From contig CALVXT010000025.1 in the NCBI GenBank assembly GCA_944371545.1, positions 1 through 10,727 of the forward strand: 10,727 nt of DNA, in the 5' to 3' direction. Below are positions 1 to 5,726 of this stretch, one piece after another. Below the pieces are notes generated by a model. It was not told where the DNA came from. It ran no database searches and saw nothing but the letters and a program-made list of their open reading frames with translations. The DNA comes from an uncultured Bacilli bacterium (lineage in GTDB: Bacteria; Bacillota_I; Bacilli_A; RF39; UBA660). Made by a program: the position numbers and the translations under genes. Every line of letters starts with the position of its first letter. The stretch's first letter is position 1.

Positions 1-1
1 A

Positions 2-670
2 AGTATTCAAGATAGTGCAGGAAACATAGTAAACAGGGAAGCAAAATATACAGTATATAAAGATTGTAGTAATCAAAAGAAAAGTTATGTAGGAGATTAT
101 AGTGCCTGCAGTAATTTATTAGATATTGGAATTCAATATCGCGATTATCAAATGAAAGATGAACACACAGGAACGGTGTGTAAAACAGGTAAAGATTCAA
201 GAACATGTAATACAACTTTGACTTTATTAGAAAATGGCCAATCAAGCGTTTTAAATTGGAAATGTATGACTAGAAGTACACTTTCTTATACTACTGTTTG
301 TGAACGAACAAGCAATGCTATTTATGTATGGGCAAAAAGTTCCTCTGACACATCAAATGGAGCCACAGCGATTTTTACACCTCAAAAAATAGATTTAACG
401 AATTATTCTAAATTACGCTACACTGCATCTGGAACTGGTTCATTTAAATATATATTGCTCTTAAAAGAGATTACAGATGGTCCAAATCAAATTTTACATT
501 ATTGGGTTCAAGAATTAGCAGAAGAACAATATTTTTTACGTCTTACTGGAACATCAAGAACCATTGATATATCCGATATTGAAGGAAGTTACTATATAGT
601 TTTTCAAACGTGGGCCAGTGCTTTTTCAATTACTCATCTATATTTAAACTCTGTTTCTTTGGAGCAATAA
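2..670 (+). CDS. C-terminal end of a large surface protein with a TSP1-like module (partial)
   Basis: The frame is open from the window edge, so this is the end of a longer protein; the ATG at 152 is internal. The first part (DSAGNIVN, then YTVYKDC) resembles the last strand of a bacterial Ig/cadherin-like repeat. About residues 28-70 follow the thrombospondin type 1 pattern: GDYSACS, then GIQYRDYQ, then GTVC and DSRTCNTT, with evenly spaced cysteines. The rest is a Ser/Thr/aromatic-rich segment of about 140 residues, probably a beta-sandwich of the carbohydrate-binding or phage tail-fibre type (KIDLTNYSKLRYTASGTGS; IDISDIEGSYYIVFQ). No LPXTG motif or C-terminal membrane anchor is seen, so anchoring must lie upstream or be non-covalent. 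An extracellular adhesion role is inferred; the exact function is unknown. The protein ends with TAA. Confidence 0.75.
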   Translation, partial: SIQDSAGNIVNREAKYTVYKDCSNQKKSYVGDYSACSNLLDIGIQYRDYQMKDEHTGTVCKTGKDSRTCNTTLTLLENGQSSVLNWKCMTRSTLSYTTVCERTSNAIYVWAKSSSDTSNGATAIFTPQKIDLTNYSKLRYTASGTGSFKYILLLKEITDGPNQILHYWVQELAEEQYFLRLTGTSRTIDISDIEGSYYIVFQTWASAFSITHLYLNSVSLEQ

Positions 671-726
671 CTTTCAAAATTCCCCAAAAACTTTTTAAAT
701 TTAAATGAGCCTTTGCTTATTTTAGA

Positions 727-755
727 TTTACTATCTAAAAAAAATTTGTTATACT
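727..755 (+). promoter_or_regulatory. Probable sigma-A promoter of the transketolase gene
   Basis: A TTTACT -35 (727-732) is followed, after 17 bases, by the extended -10 TGTTATACT (TG at 747-748, hexamer 750-755). The start point would be near 762, giving a leader of about 25 bases that contains the AGGGGA ribosome site. The -35 sits inside a perfect 8-bp inverted repeat (TTTTAGAT 720-727, ATCTAAAA 733-740), which could be an operator or may just be AT-rich chance. Confidence 0.6.
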
Positions 756-786
756 TTTCATAGAATTGAAAAGGGGAAATAACTTT

Positions 787-2766
787 ATGAATCAAAACGA
801 TATACAAGCCGTAAATGAATTAAAAGTGCTTTCAATAGATATGATTAATAGAGCAGGAAGTGGAAATCCTGGAATTTGTTTGGATATGAGTGCTGTAATG
901 TATACATTATTTGTTAGAATTGCTAATGTATATCCCAAAAATCCAAGTTTTTTTAATCGAGATCGAATAGTTTTATCTTCTGCCCATATAGCACCTTTAT
1001 ATTATGCAATGCTTTATATGGCTGGGTATCCTATTACTAAAGATGATTTAATGAACTTTCGTCGGCTTGGCTATAGTGCTCCGGGAATGCCCGAGTTAAA
1101 CAATCCTAGTGGAGTTGAAGTTTCTACTGGAATTTCAGGCGATGGAGTAGCAAATGCTGTTGGTATAGCTTTAGGAAGAAGATATTTAGAAAATTTAATA
1201 AAAAAAGAAGATGAAAAATTAAATCTTTTAGATTTTGTAACCTACTGTTTTCTAAGCGATGCCGATATTATTAATGGAACAAGTGAAGAAGCATTTTCTA
1301 TTGCCGGCGTCCAACGGTTAGAAAATCTAATATTCTTATATGATGCGAATAATATGATGGCAGAAGGACCAACAAGCCAAGTCTTTGCTGAAGATTTAAG
1401 TAGAAAATTTCAAAGTAAAGGATTTTATGTAGATAGTTTGAAAGATTCTTCAAATATTAAAGAGATTGCTAGAGCTTTAGATTCTGCAAAAAAAGCTCGC
1501 AAGCCAGCTTTACTTATTTTTCAAAATGTAATAGGAAAAGATTCTTTTAACGCTGGAAAAAATATTGTTCATTCAGGGGCTTTATCCTTTGATGATGTAA
1601 GTTCGTTAAAGAGAAAATATAATTTGTTTTTACCACCTTTTGAAATTTCAAAAGATACAATTTTGCATATTGAAACCCAAATTAATGCTCGAACTACTAA
1701 ATTAAAAAAACGGTTTGATGAATCCTATGCAAGAGCAAAAAACATCAATAGCCTTTCTTTGAATAGTATTTTAAGTTTATTAGAAAATGCTTCTTTTGTA
1801 AGTGATTTTGATTCAGCAAATTATAAAATTAATGATGGCTATAGAGAATCTTTAGTTGAATCAAATTATAAAGTTATGAATTTAATCGCACCGCGTACGA
1901 ATTTCTTTATTGGAGGAAGCGCTTCCCTTAGTTTATCTTGTCAAACTTTAATTGGTGGGGCAAATTATCAAGAATCCACAAATCCTCTAGCAAGAAATAT
2001 TCGCTTTGGTTCACGAGAACATGCGATGAGTTATATTTTAAACGGTATGAGTTTATTGGGATTAAGAGTTTTTGGATCTACAAAACTTGCTTTTGCAAGT
2101 GAGATGATAAGCGGCATTAGACAGAGCGCACTAATGAATGCAGCTGTTACGTATATTTTTACTCATGATAGTATCTATAATAGTGAAGAAGGACCAATAA
2201 GAATGGCTGTTGAACAGCTTTCTATGCTGCGACTTATTCCAAATTTTACGGTTTATCGACCAGCTGACATTATGGAACTCATGGGGTGCTGGGAAACTAT
2301 TTTACAAAATGCTAGACCAAGTGCACTTGTTGTAAGTACGAATAGTATTCCTAAGCTTCCAGGTTCAAATGCTAAAGAAGTTAAAAAGGGAGCTTATATC
2401 ATAAAAAGAGAAGTTCAAAAGCTAGATGGAATTCTTATTGCTACCGGAAGTGAAGTCGTAAGCGCGATGCAAATTGCTTTTGACTTACAAAAAAATGGAA
2501 TAGATTTGCGAGTGGTTTCTATGCCATCTTTGGATACATTTTTATTGATGGGAAATACTTATATTGAGCAAATTCTTCCAAAAAATATCAAAACAGCAGT
2601 TATTGAAGCAGGTAAAGAAGATTTATGGTACCGATTTGCTACTAACGAAGATTATATTTTAAGCATTTCTGATTTTGCTTATTCAGGAAATCCTTTGGAA
2701 GTACTCCAAAAAATGGAATTTGATTATGATAGGTTAAAATTAAAAATTGAAAATTTAATGAAATAA
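787..2766 (+). CDS. tkt: Divergent transketolase-like protein
   Basis: This is a full-length transketolase fold (659 residues; the family is usually about 660). It aligns almost without gaps to E. coli TktA from the ThDP/PP domain through the Pyr and C-terminal domains. ATG 787 is chosen because AGGGGA (772-777) lies 9 bases upstream; the in-frame TTG at 766 lies before that site. Retained residues include H67, D158 and N188 (Mg site), H262, E411 in GSREHAM (the cofactor-activating Glu) and H460 in FTHDS. Several normally invariant residues are changed: SGHPG is SGNPG (N27), PGHPE is PGMPE (M101), GPLGQG is GISGDG, GDG is SDA, the MEG Glu is N163, GEDGPTHQ is SEEGPIRM (E468, R472), and the phosphate-binding LSRQ Arg is T518. 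The fold is therefore sure, but ordinary pentose-phosphate transketolase activity (EC 2.2.1.1) is doubtful. It lies directly upstream of sirA, as tkt does in Bacillus. Confidence 0.85.
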   Translation: MNQNDIQAVNELKVLSIDMINRAGSGNPGICLDMSAVMYTLFVRIANVYPKNPSFFNRDRIVLSSAHIAPLYYAMLYMAGYPITKDDLMNFRRLGYSAPGMPELNNPSGVEVSTGISGDGVANAVGIALGRRYLENLIKKEDEKLNLLDFVTYCFLSDADIINGTSEEAFSIAGVQRLENLIFLYDANNMMAEGPTSQVFAEDLSRKFQSKGFYVDSLKDSSNIKEIARALDSAKKARKPALLIFQNVIGKDSFNAGKNIVHSGALSFDDVSSLKRKYNLFLPPFEISKDTILHIETQINARTTKLKKRFDESYARAKNINSLSLNSILSLLENASFVSDFDSANYKINDGYRESLVESNYKVMNLIAPRTNFFIGGSASLSLSCQTLIGGANYQESTNPLARNIRFGSREHAMSYILNGMSLLGLRVFGSTKLAFASEMISGIRQSALMNAAVTYIFTHDSIYNSEEGPIRMAVEQLSMLRLIPNFTVYRPADIMELMGCWETILQNARPSALVVSTNSIPKLPGSNAKEVKKGAYIIKREVQKLDGILIATGSEVVSAMQIAFDLQKNGIDLRVVSMPSLDTFLLMGNTYIEQILPKNIKTAVIEAGKEDLWYRFATNEDYILSISDFAYSGNPLEVLQKMEFDYDRLKLKIENLMK

Positions 2767-2800
2767 TTCGACAAAAAACGCGCATCTTTTCTGTTATTCT
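2767..2800 (+). promoter_or_regulatory. Probable Spo0A-activated promoter of sirA
   Basis: TTCGACA (2767-2773) is the exact reverse complement of the Spo0A box TGTCGAA, and the following A-run extends the match to the usual T-rich flank. The overlapping TCGACA (2768-2773) fits a -35 in 5 of 6 positions. The extended -10 TGTTATTCT (hexamer 2795-2800) follows after 21 bases. A 21-22 base spacing with a 0A box over the -35 is known for Spo0A-activated sigma-A promoters such as spoIIE and spoIIG. In B. subtilis sirA is under Spo0A control. Transcription would start near 2807, giving a leader of about 9 bases. Confidence 0.5.
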
Positions 2801-2828
2801 AAAAAGGGTGATAGGATGCGTGTTTTTT
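2773..2828 (+). promoter_or_regulatory. Hairpin between tkt and sirA that covers the sirA start codon
   Basis: AAAAAACGCGCATC (2773-2786) pairs with GATGCGTGTTTTTT (2815-2828) over 14 base pairs, with a single G·U pair. The 28-base loop holds the sirA ribosome site, and the right arm contains the sirA ATG. The right arm ends in a U-run, so the structure could also act as the tkt terminator. It can form only in transcripts that read through from tkt, because the predicted sirA start point (about 2807) lies downstream of the left arm. Confidence 0.6.
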
Positions 2829-3241
2829 ATATTTTTCAAATAAAAAAAGATTTAGAAAAAATTACCAAAGAAAATCCCTATATGCTTTTTCATACATTAG
2901 AAACGATTTACTACCGAGAACCTGATGATATAAAATTAGGGTATATGTTTTTAAAACAAATTATTGAGCCTATAGCTATTAAAGATTTAGATGTTTTATT
3001 ATTCAAAAAATATAAAGAAAATTATTTTTATATGAAATATCGAAATGTTCATAGCATGCATGATGTTTATCGAAAAGAAAATACAACATTAACATTAAAT
3101 AAAACCTATATAAAATTGGAAACAAATGTGATTAAACCAAGATTTTTAGATGAGCTAAGAAAAAATTCAAATTTTTTTATTTGTGATTTTACTGAAAAAG
3201 ATTATTTTTGGTTAGATTCTTTGGAAGTTTCTTTGGTATAA
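2816..3241 (+). CDS. sirA: SirA-like inhibitor of DnaA (YneE family)
   Basis: This 141-residue protein matches the SirA/YneE family in length and layout. It opens with an aromatic MRVFYIFQIK (B. subtilis begins MERHYYTYLIK), then has a helical region with PYMLFHTLETIYY (compare VMFHLFQEY), and ends FFICDFTEKDYFWLDSLEV, like the FLAMDF...YGWLNP end of SirA. In B. subtilis SirA binds domain I of DnaA and blocks new rounds of chromosome replication when sporulation starts. Its place directly after tkt is the same as in Bacillus, which supports the call. GGGTGAT (2806-2812) is the ribosome site for ATG 2816. The last 40 bases overlap the 3' end of tmcAL on the other strand. The family is diverse, so function is inferred from weak similarity plus synteny. 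Confidence 0.75.
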   Translation: MRVFYIFQIKKDLEKITKENPYMLFHTLETIYYREPDDIKLGYMFLKQIIEPIAIKDLDVLLFKKYKENYFYMKYRNVHSMHDVYRKENTTLTLNKTYIKLETNVIKPRFLDELRKNSNFFICDFTEKDYFWLDSLEVSLV

Positions 3242-4332
3242 ATAATGGGCTTGTTTTGGATGTCAAAAAGGCTATTTTGTGAATGAGTAAGCATATCGTA
3301 AAGTAAAGATGCTTTTATTTCTTCTTGATATTGAATTGAATCTTTAATTGGAGTAAGAGGGATTTGAATGTTTTTTCTGATTGAATTTAAATATTCTTGA
3401 CCTTTTTTAGAAAAACCTAAAATTTTTATATAAGAAAGTGATTCTTTAGCTATCTTTTTTTGATGGCCTAGAAGAACATGAATAAGCATACGATTTATTC
3501 GGTTGTAGGTATATCTTTTGCTTTTTAAATTCTTTATAAATTCTTCATAATTTTTGGCATTTTTGATTTCTTTTTTCATTTTAAAATCTAGCCCTTCTGT
3601 AACATCGATGTAAGAATCTAAGTGATTATCTGTTAAAATTCGATATTTTAGAAATTCAAAAAGTTTTTTCATATCTACTTCTTGCCAACTATTTAAAGCA
3701 TCAGCAGGTAAATATTTATGAATGTTTTCTTGATTTTTTCTTTTATGTCTTATATTTGAAGCACTGATTATGGGTTCTGATGAGGTAATATTATGATAGG
3801 AACTTGTTCTTAAAATAGGGGTAGTTTTGATGGAATAATGATTTTTAAAAATGGCCTTGCAGTAACTAATTGCTAGTAAGTCATTAGGAGGGATAATGTT
3901 TGGAATATTTAAGTTTTTCGTAAGTAAAGTAGGGTAGTTTTGGGTTTTATCTTTTATTTTGAAAGTAAATTTTTTTTCTACTTGTTCTTTAGCAATTTCT
4001 TGTATTTTTTCAATATTTGTTGATTCACTTCCAAAAATAATTTCTTCTATTTGAAAATTTTGTAAAATATTGATGCTAGCTTCAGCAAAAGTATCAGAGG
4101 ATTGCGTACCGTAGATTACAGGAAGTTCTAAGACTATATCGATATCATTTTTTAAAGCAAGTTTGGTTTTATTTTCTTTAGATAGGACACTTATTTCTCC
4201 TCGTTCTAGGAAATATCCATTTAAAACCAAAATAAGTAAAGAATCTGGATAGAGTTCTTTTATTTTTTGAATATGATATATATGACCATTGTGAAAAGGA
4301 TTATATTCCGCGATAATTCCGATTTTTCGCAT
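3202..4332 (-). CDS. tmcAL: tRNA(Met) cytidine acetate ligase TmcAL (YlbM family)
   Basis: TmcAL uses ATP and acetate to make N4-acetylcytidine at the wobble base (C34) of elongator tRNA-Met. The 376-residue protein has the HIGH-type nucleotidyltransferase core: IIAEYNPFHNGH at residues 6-17 (HxGH, H14-H17), GSES at 101-104, a PND motif at 149-151 and the ISASNIR (189-195) version of the ISxxxxR signature, followed by the helical C-terminal domain typical of the family. The start is ATG 4332, because AGGTGAT lies 5 bases upstream; the in-frame GTG at 4341 falls inside that site. It is divergent from yceD–rpmF, the same neighbours as ylbM in B. subtilis, and convergent with sirA, overlapping its 3' end by 40 bases. 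Confidence 0.93.
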   Translation of the reverse strand: MRKIGIIAEYNPFHNGHIYHIQKIKELYPDSLLILVLNGYFLERGEISVLSKENKTKLALKNDIDIVLELPVIYGTQSSDTFAEASINILQNFQIEEIIFGSESTNIEKIQEIAKEQVEKKFTFKIKDKTQNYPTLLTKNLNIPNIIPPNDLLAISYCKAIFKNHYSIKTTPILRTSSYHNITSSEPIISASNIRHKRKNQENIHKYLPADALNSWQEVDMKKLFEFLKYRILTDNHLDSYIDVTEGLDFKMKKEIKNAKNYEEFIKNLKSKRYTYNRINRMLIHVLLGHQKKIAKESLSYIKILGFSKKGQEYLNSIRKNIQIPLTPIKDSIQYQEEIKASLLYDMLTHSQNSLFDIQNKPIIYTKETSKESNQK

Positions 4333-4349
4333 AAAAATCACCTAAATAA

Positions 4350-4378
4350 ACTATAACATAGATTGAAATATCCTGCAA
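4350..4378 (-). promoter_or_regulatory. Promoter of tmcAL
   Basis: On the minus strand TTGCAG (4378-4373) is followed, after 17 bases, by the extended -10 TGTTATAGT (hexamer 4355-4350). The predicted start point, about 4343, falls at the first base of the AGGTGAT ribosome site, so the leader would be only about 11 bases. The element overlaps the opposing yceD promoter. Confidence 0.6.
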
Positions 4379-4391
4379 TTTGTACTATAAT
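4363..4391 (+). promoter_or_regulatory. Promoter of yceD–rpmF
   Basis: TTGAAA (4363-4368), a 17-base spacer and the consensus TATAAT (4386-4391) form a strong sigma-A promoter. The predicted start point at about 4398 is at most 9 bases before the yceD ATG codons at 4401 and 4407, with no ribosome site between, so the message is close to leaderless. Confidence 0.75.
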
Positions 4392-4406
4392 GAAATTGTG
4401 ATGTGT

Positions 4407-4895
4407 ATGGATTTAGATTTGACAAAAGTGCCTATTCGAAATATAAATTATGAAGGAGTAGTAGCTATTTCAAAAGAATATTATGAAAAAATGGATATTT
4501 TAGACGTTCAAAATGTTCATCTAAAATTTGAAATTTATAAAAATATGGATCAAGATGATATTCTACATTTAGTCTGTACAGGAAATTTTCTTTTACAAGA
4601 TGCGAGAAATTTAGAACCTGTTTCTTATCCGTTTCAGTTTGAATTTGAAGAAAAAATTGATGAAGAAAGTGAAATGTGTGGGAGATTTTTAGAAAATTCG
4701 CAAAATACACTTGATATTATGGCGATTTTATGGGAAAATATTGTACTGGAAAACCCCATTAGCTATACAGTTTGTGATTCTTTAGAAAATTCTAAAGAAA
4801 ATGCTGGATGGCGGGTGGTTGGCGAAGAGGATGATCAAGAAATCGATCCAAGGCTAGCTCCACTTATGGAGCTTCTAGATAAGAAAAAGGAGTGA
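4407..4895 (+). CDS. yceD: YceD/DUF177 family protein (YlbN)
   Basis: This DUF177 protein of about 162 residues belongs to a family almost always encoded just before rpmF; in other species it has been linked to ribosomal RNA accumulation, but the molecular role is unsettled. The family core is visible as LHLVCTGNFLLQDARNLEPVSYPFQFEFEE, quoted here only by its ends (LHLVCTGN and YPFQFEFEE), and the ending DPRLAPLMELLDKKKE is typical. The second family Cys (usually PCS) is replaced by QDA, so a metal site is unlikely. ATG 4407 gives MDLDLTKVP, a typical start; ATG 4401 is equally possible. No ribosome site is seen, in keeping with a leaderless message. The stop overlaps the rpmF ribosome site, so the two are translationally close. 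Confidence 0.85.
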   Translation: MDLDLTKVPIRNINYEGVVAISKEYYEKMDILDVQNVHLKFEIYKNMDQDDILHLVCTGNFLLQDARNLEPVSYPFQFEFEEKIDEESEMCGRFLENSQNTLDIMAILWENIVLENPISYTVCDSLENSKENAGWRVVGEEDDQEIDPRLAPLMELLDKKKE

Positions 4896-4900
4896 AAAAG

Positions 4901-5110
4901 ATGAAACTTAACCTTCAATTATTTGCTGTTCCATTTAGAAGAACTAGTAAGACAAAGAAAAGAATGCGTCGTACTCATTTGAAAAAAGAAGTAGGAGCAA
5001 TTAGTACTTGTCCAAAATGCGGAGCAAATTTAAGACCACATCGTGCATGTGCAAAATGTGGATATTATAAAAATGAAGATGTTCTACATATTAAAAAAGA
5101 AGAAGAATAA
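4901..5110 (+). CDS. rpmF: 50S ribosomal protein bL32 with a Prp-like N-terminal leader
   Basis: bL32 is a small zinc-ribbon protein of the large ribosomal subunit. Residues 9-26 (AVPFRRTSKTKKRMRRTH) are the canonical N-terminus of Bacilli bL32, and the zinc ribbon is complete: C37, C40, C50 and C53. The protein runs 69 residues, with an acidic/basic tail KNEDVLHIKKEEE. AAGGAG (4887-4892) lies 8 bases before ATG 4901, which sets the start; the GTG at 4892 is inside that site. The oddity is the eight residues MKLNLQLF in front of AVPF. They match the leader of Firmicutes bL27 (LxLQFF before Ala), which the protease Prp removes. Cutting between F8 and A9 would give exactly the normal mature bL32. 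Nothing else explains the extension. It is the last protein gene before tRNA-Arg. Confidence 0.93.
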   Translation: MKLNLQLFAVPFRRTSKTKKRMRRTHLKKEVGAISTCPKCGANLRPHRACAKCGYYKNEDVLHIKKEEE

Positions 5111-5119
5111 TTTTTGTAA

Positions 5120-5148
5120 TTGAAATTATAATAAGAATGTATTATAAT
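5120..5148 (+). promoter_or_regulatory. Promoter of tRNA-Arg
   Basis: TTGAAA (5120-5125), 17 bases and TATAAT (5143-5148) lie just upstream of the tRNA. The start point would be about 5155, only about 4 bases before the mature 5' end. No terminator separates rpmF from the tRNA, so read-through from rpmF is also possible. Confidence 0.75.
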
Positions 5149-5158
5149 TTCTTTAGAC

Positions 5159-5235
5159 GTCCTGGTAGCTCAGCTGGATAGAGCAATCGCCTTCTAAGCG
5201 ATCGGTCGTGAGTTCGAATCTCGCCCAGGACACCA
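5159..5235 (+). tRNA. tRNA-Arg (anticodon TCT)
   Basis: The cloverleaf is complete. The acceptor stem GTCCTGG (5159-5165) pairs perfectly with CCAGGAC (5225-5231), with discriminator A5232 and an encoded CCA (5233-5235). The D stem is GCTC/GAGC, the anticodon stem ATCGC (5186-5190)/GCGAT (5198-5202) encloses CTTCTAA with anticodon TCT, and the T arm is GTGAG-TTCGAAT-CTCGC with one G·U pair. It reads AGA, a frequent Arg codon in this AT-rich genome. Its 3' end faces an integrase remnant, so it was probably the target of an integrating element. Confidence 0.97.
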
Positions 5236-5263
5236 TTTGAATATACCGGTTTTTACCGTAAAT

Positions 5264-5285
5264 AAGCCATTTATTGGCTTTTTTT
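5264..5285 (+). terminator. Intrinsic terminator after tRNA-Arg
   Basis: AAGCCA (5264-5269) and TGGCTT (5275-5280) form a 6-bp stem with loop TTTAT, followed by a run of T to 5285. It ends the rpmF/tRNA-Arg transcript. Confidence 0.8.
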
Positions 5286-5352
5286 GTTTGAATTTTTTTC
5301 TCCTTTCTTTTATTAAAAATAGGTTATATTTTTGACGGTAGGTAACAAATTT

Positions 5353-5544
5353 TTACTTTATTTTTATAATTTCTTCGTATAATAATTGTGAAGACCGTTG
5401 TACATACATTCCATCCGTAACATCCTTGATTGTGTGACCTAGTATTTTTTTGATAGCATTGTCGTTCAAATGTGCTTCTTTTGCTCTAGTAGCAAAGGTA
5501 TATCTACAATCATGTGGCGTATAATCAAAACCTAGATTTTCCAT
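5353..5544 (-). pseudogene. 3' remnant of a tyrosine recombinase (phage-type integrase)
   Basis: The 63 residues are the end of the catalytic domain of a tyrosine integrase: HDCRYTFATR gives the HxxR box (H11, R14), ILGH the second His (H37), and the Tyr in GMYVQRS (Y47) is the nucleophile. Whole integrases have about 300-400 residues, so the DNA-binding domains and the first catalytic Arg are missing. The frame upstream of ATG 5544 still looks integrase-like for a few codons (NVKN, then TGA, then RNKF), which suggests decay rather than a genuine short gene. It points towards tRNA-Arg, the classical arrangement for an integrase beside its attachment site, and marks the left end of the island. 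Confidence 0.85.
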
Positions 5545-5563
5545 AAATTTATTTCTTCAATTC

Positions 5564-5592
5564 TTTACATTTATTTTTAAATTTAGTATAAT
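5564..5592 (+). promoter_or_regulatory. Promoter of the small RNA
   Basis: TTTACA (5564-5569), 17 bases and TATAAT (5587-5592) match sigma-A consensus in 11 of 12 positions. The start point would be about 5597-5599. Confidence 0.75.
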
Positions 5593-5596
5593 TGAA

Positions 5597-5686
5597 GCAT
5601 GAAAAAACACACACGCTAATGAGAGTTTTTTATAGAGCTTTCATGCTCCTAACCCTCTACTATTTGCAGATAGTAGGGGATTTTTT
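5597..5686 (+). ncRNA. Candidate structured small RNA of about 90 nt
   Basis: A near-consensus promoter and a strong terminator bracket a stretch without a plausible gene. The RNA would begin within AGCATGAAA (5596-5604), which pairs perfectly with TTTCATGCT (5639-5647), so the 5' end closes a 9-bp stem over a 34-base loop; the terminator hairpin follows. The only frame from the start is a six-codon MKKHTR and stop. It lies upstream of the integrase remnant, on the opposite strand, within the island. Possible roles are an antisense or type I antitoxin RNA of the former element, or a regulatory RNA; no known family was recognised. Confidence 0.6.
5654..5686 (+). terminator. Intrinsic terminator of the small RNA
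   Basis: CCTCTACTAT (5654-5663) pairs with ATAGTAGGGG (5670-5679), 10 base pairs with one G·U, loop TTGCAG, followed by A and six T. Confidence 0.85.
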
Positions 5687-5691
5687 AATAT

Positions 5692-5720
5692 AAAAAGCAA
5701 ATATCAAATCGATATTTGCT
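5692..5720 (-). terminator. Intrinsic terminator of the minus-strand island genes
   Basis: AGCAAATATC (5696-5705) and GATATTTGCT (5711-5720) form a perfect 10-bp stem with a 5-base loop. On the minus strand it is followed by a T-run (A-run at 5692-5696), a few bases after the stop of the 56-residue gene. Confidence 0.75.
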
Positions 5721-5726
5721 AGATAC

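Noticed and set aside
720..745. 8-bp inverted repeat as a terminator of the surface-protein gene
   Set aside because: It has one G/C pair per arm and is followed by A, not T, on the plus strand. It overlaps the -35 of the next promoter, so an operator or chance is more likely.
766..786. TTG at 766 as the transketolase start
   Set aside because: It lies upstream of the ribosome site AGGGGA (772-777) and only a few bases after the predicted transcription start; ATG 787 has correct spacing.
5210..5235. tRNA-Arg 3' end as an attL with a matching attR in the window
   Set aside because: I looked for a second copy of the T arm and acceptor 3' sequence up to the clpB region and found none.
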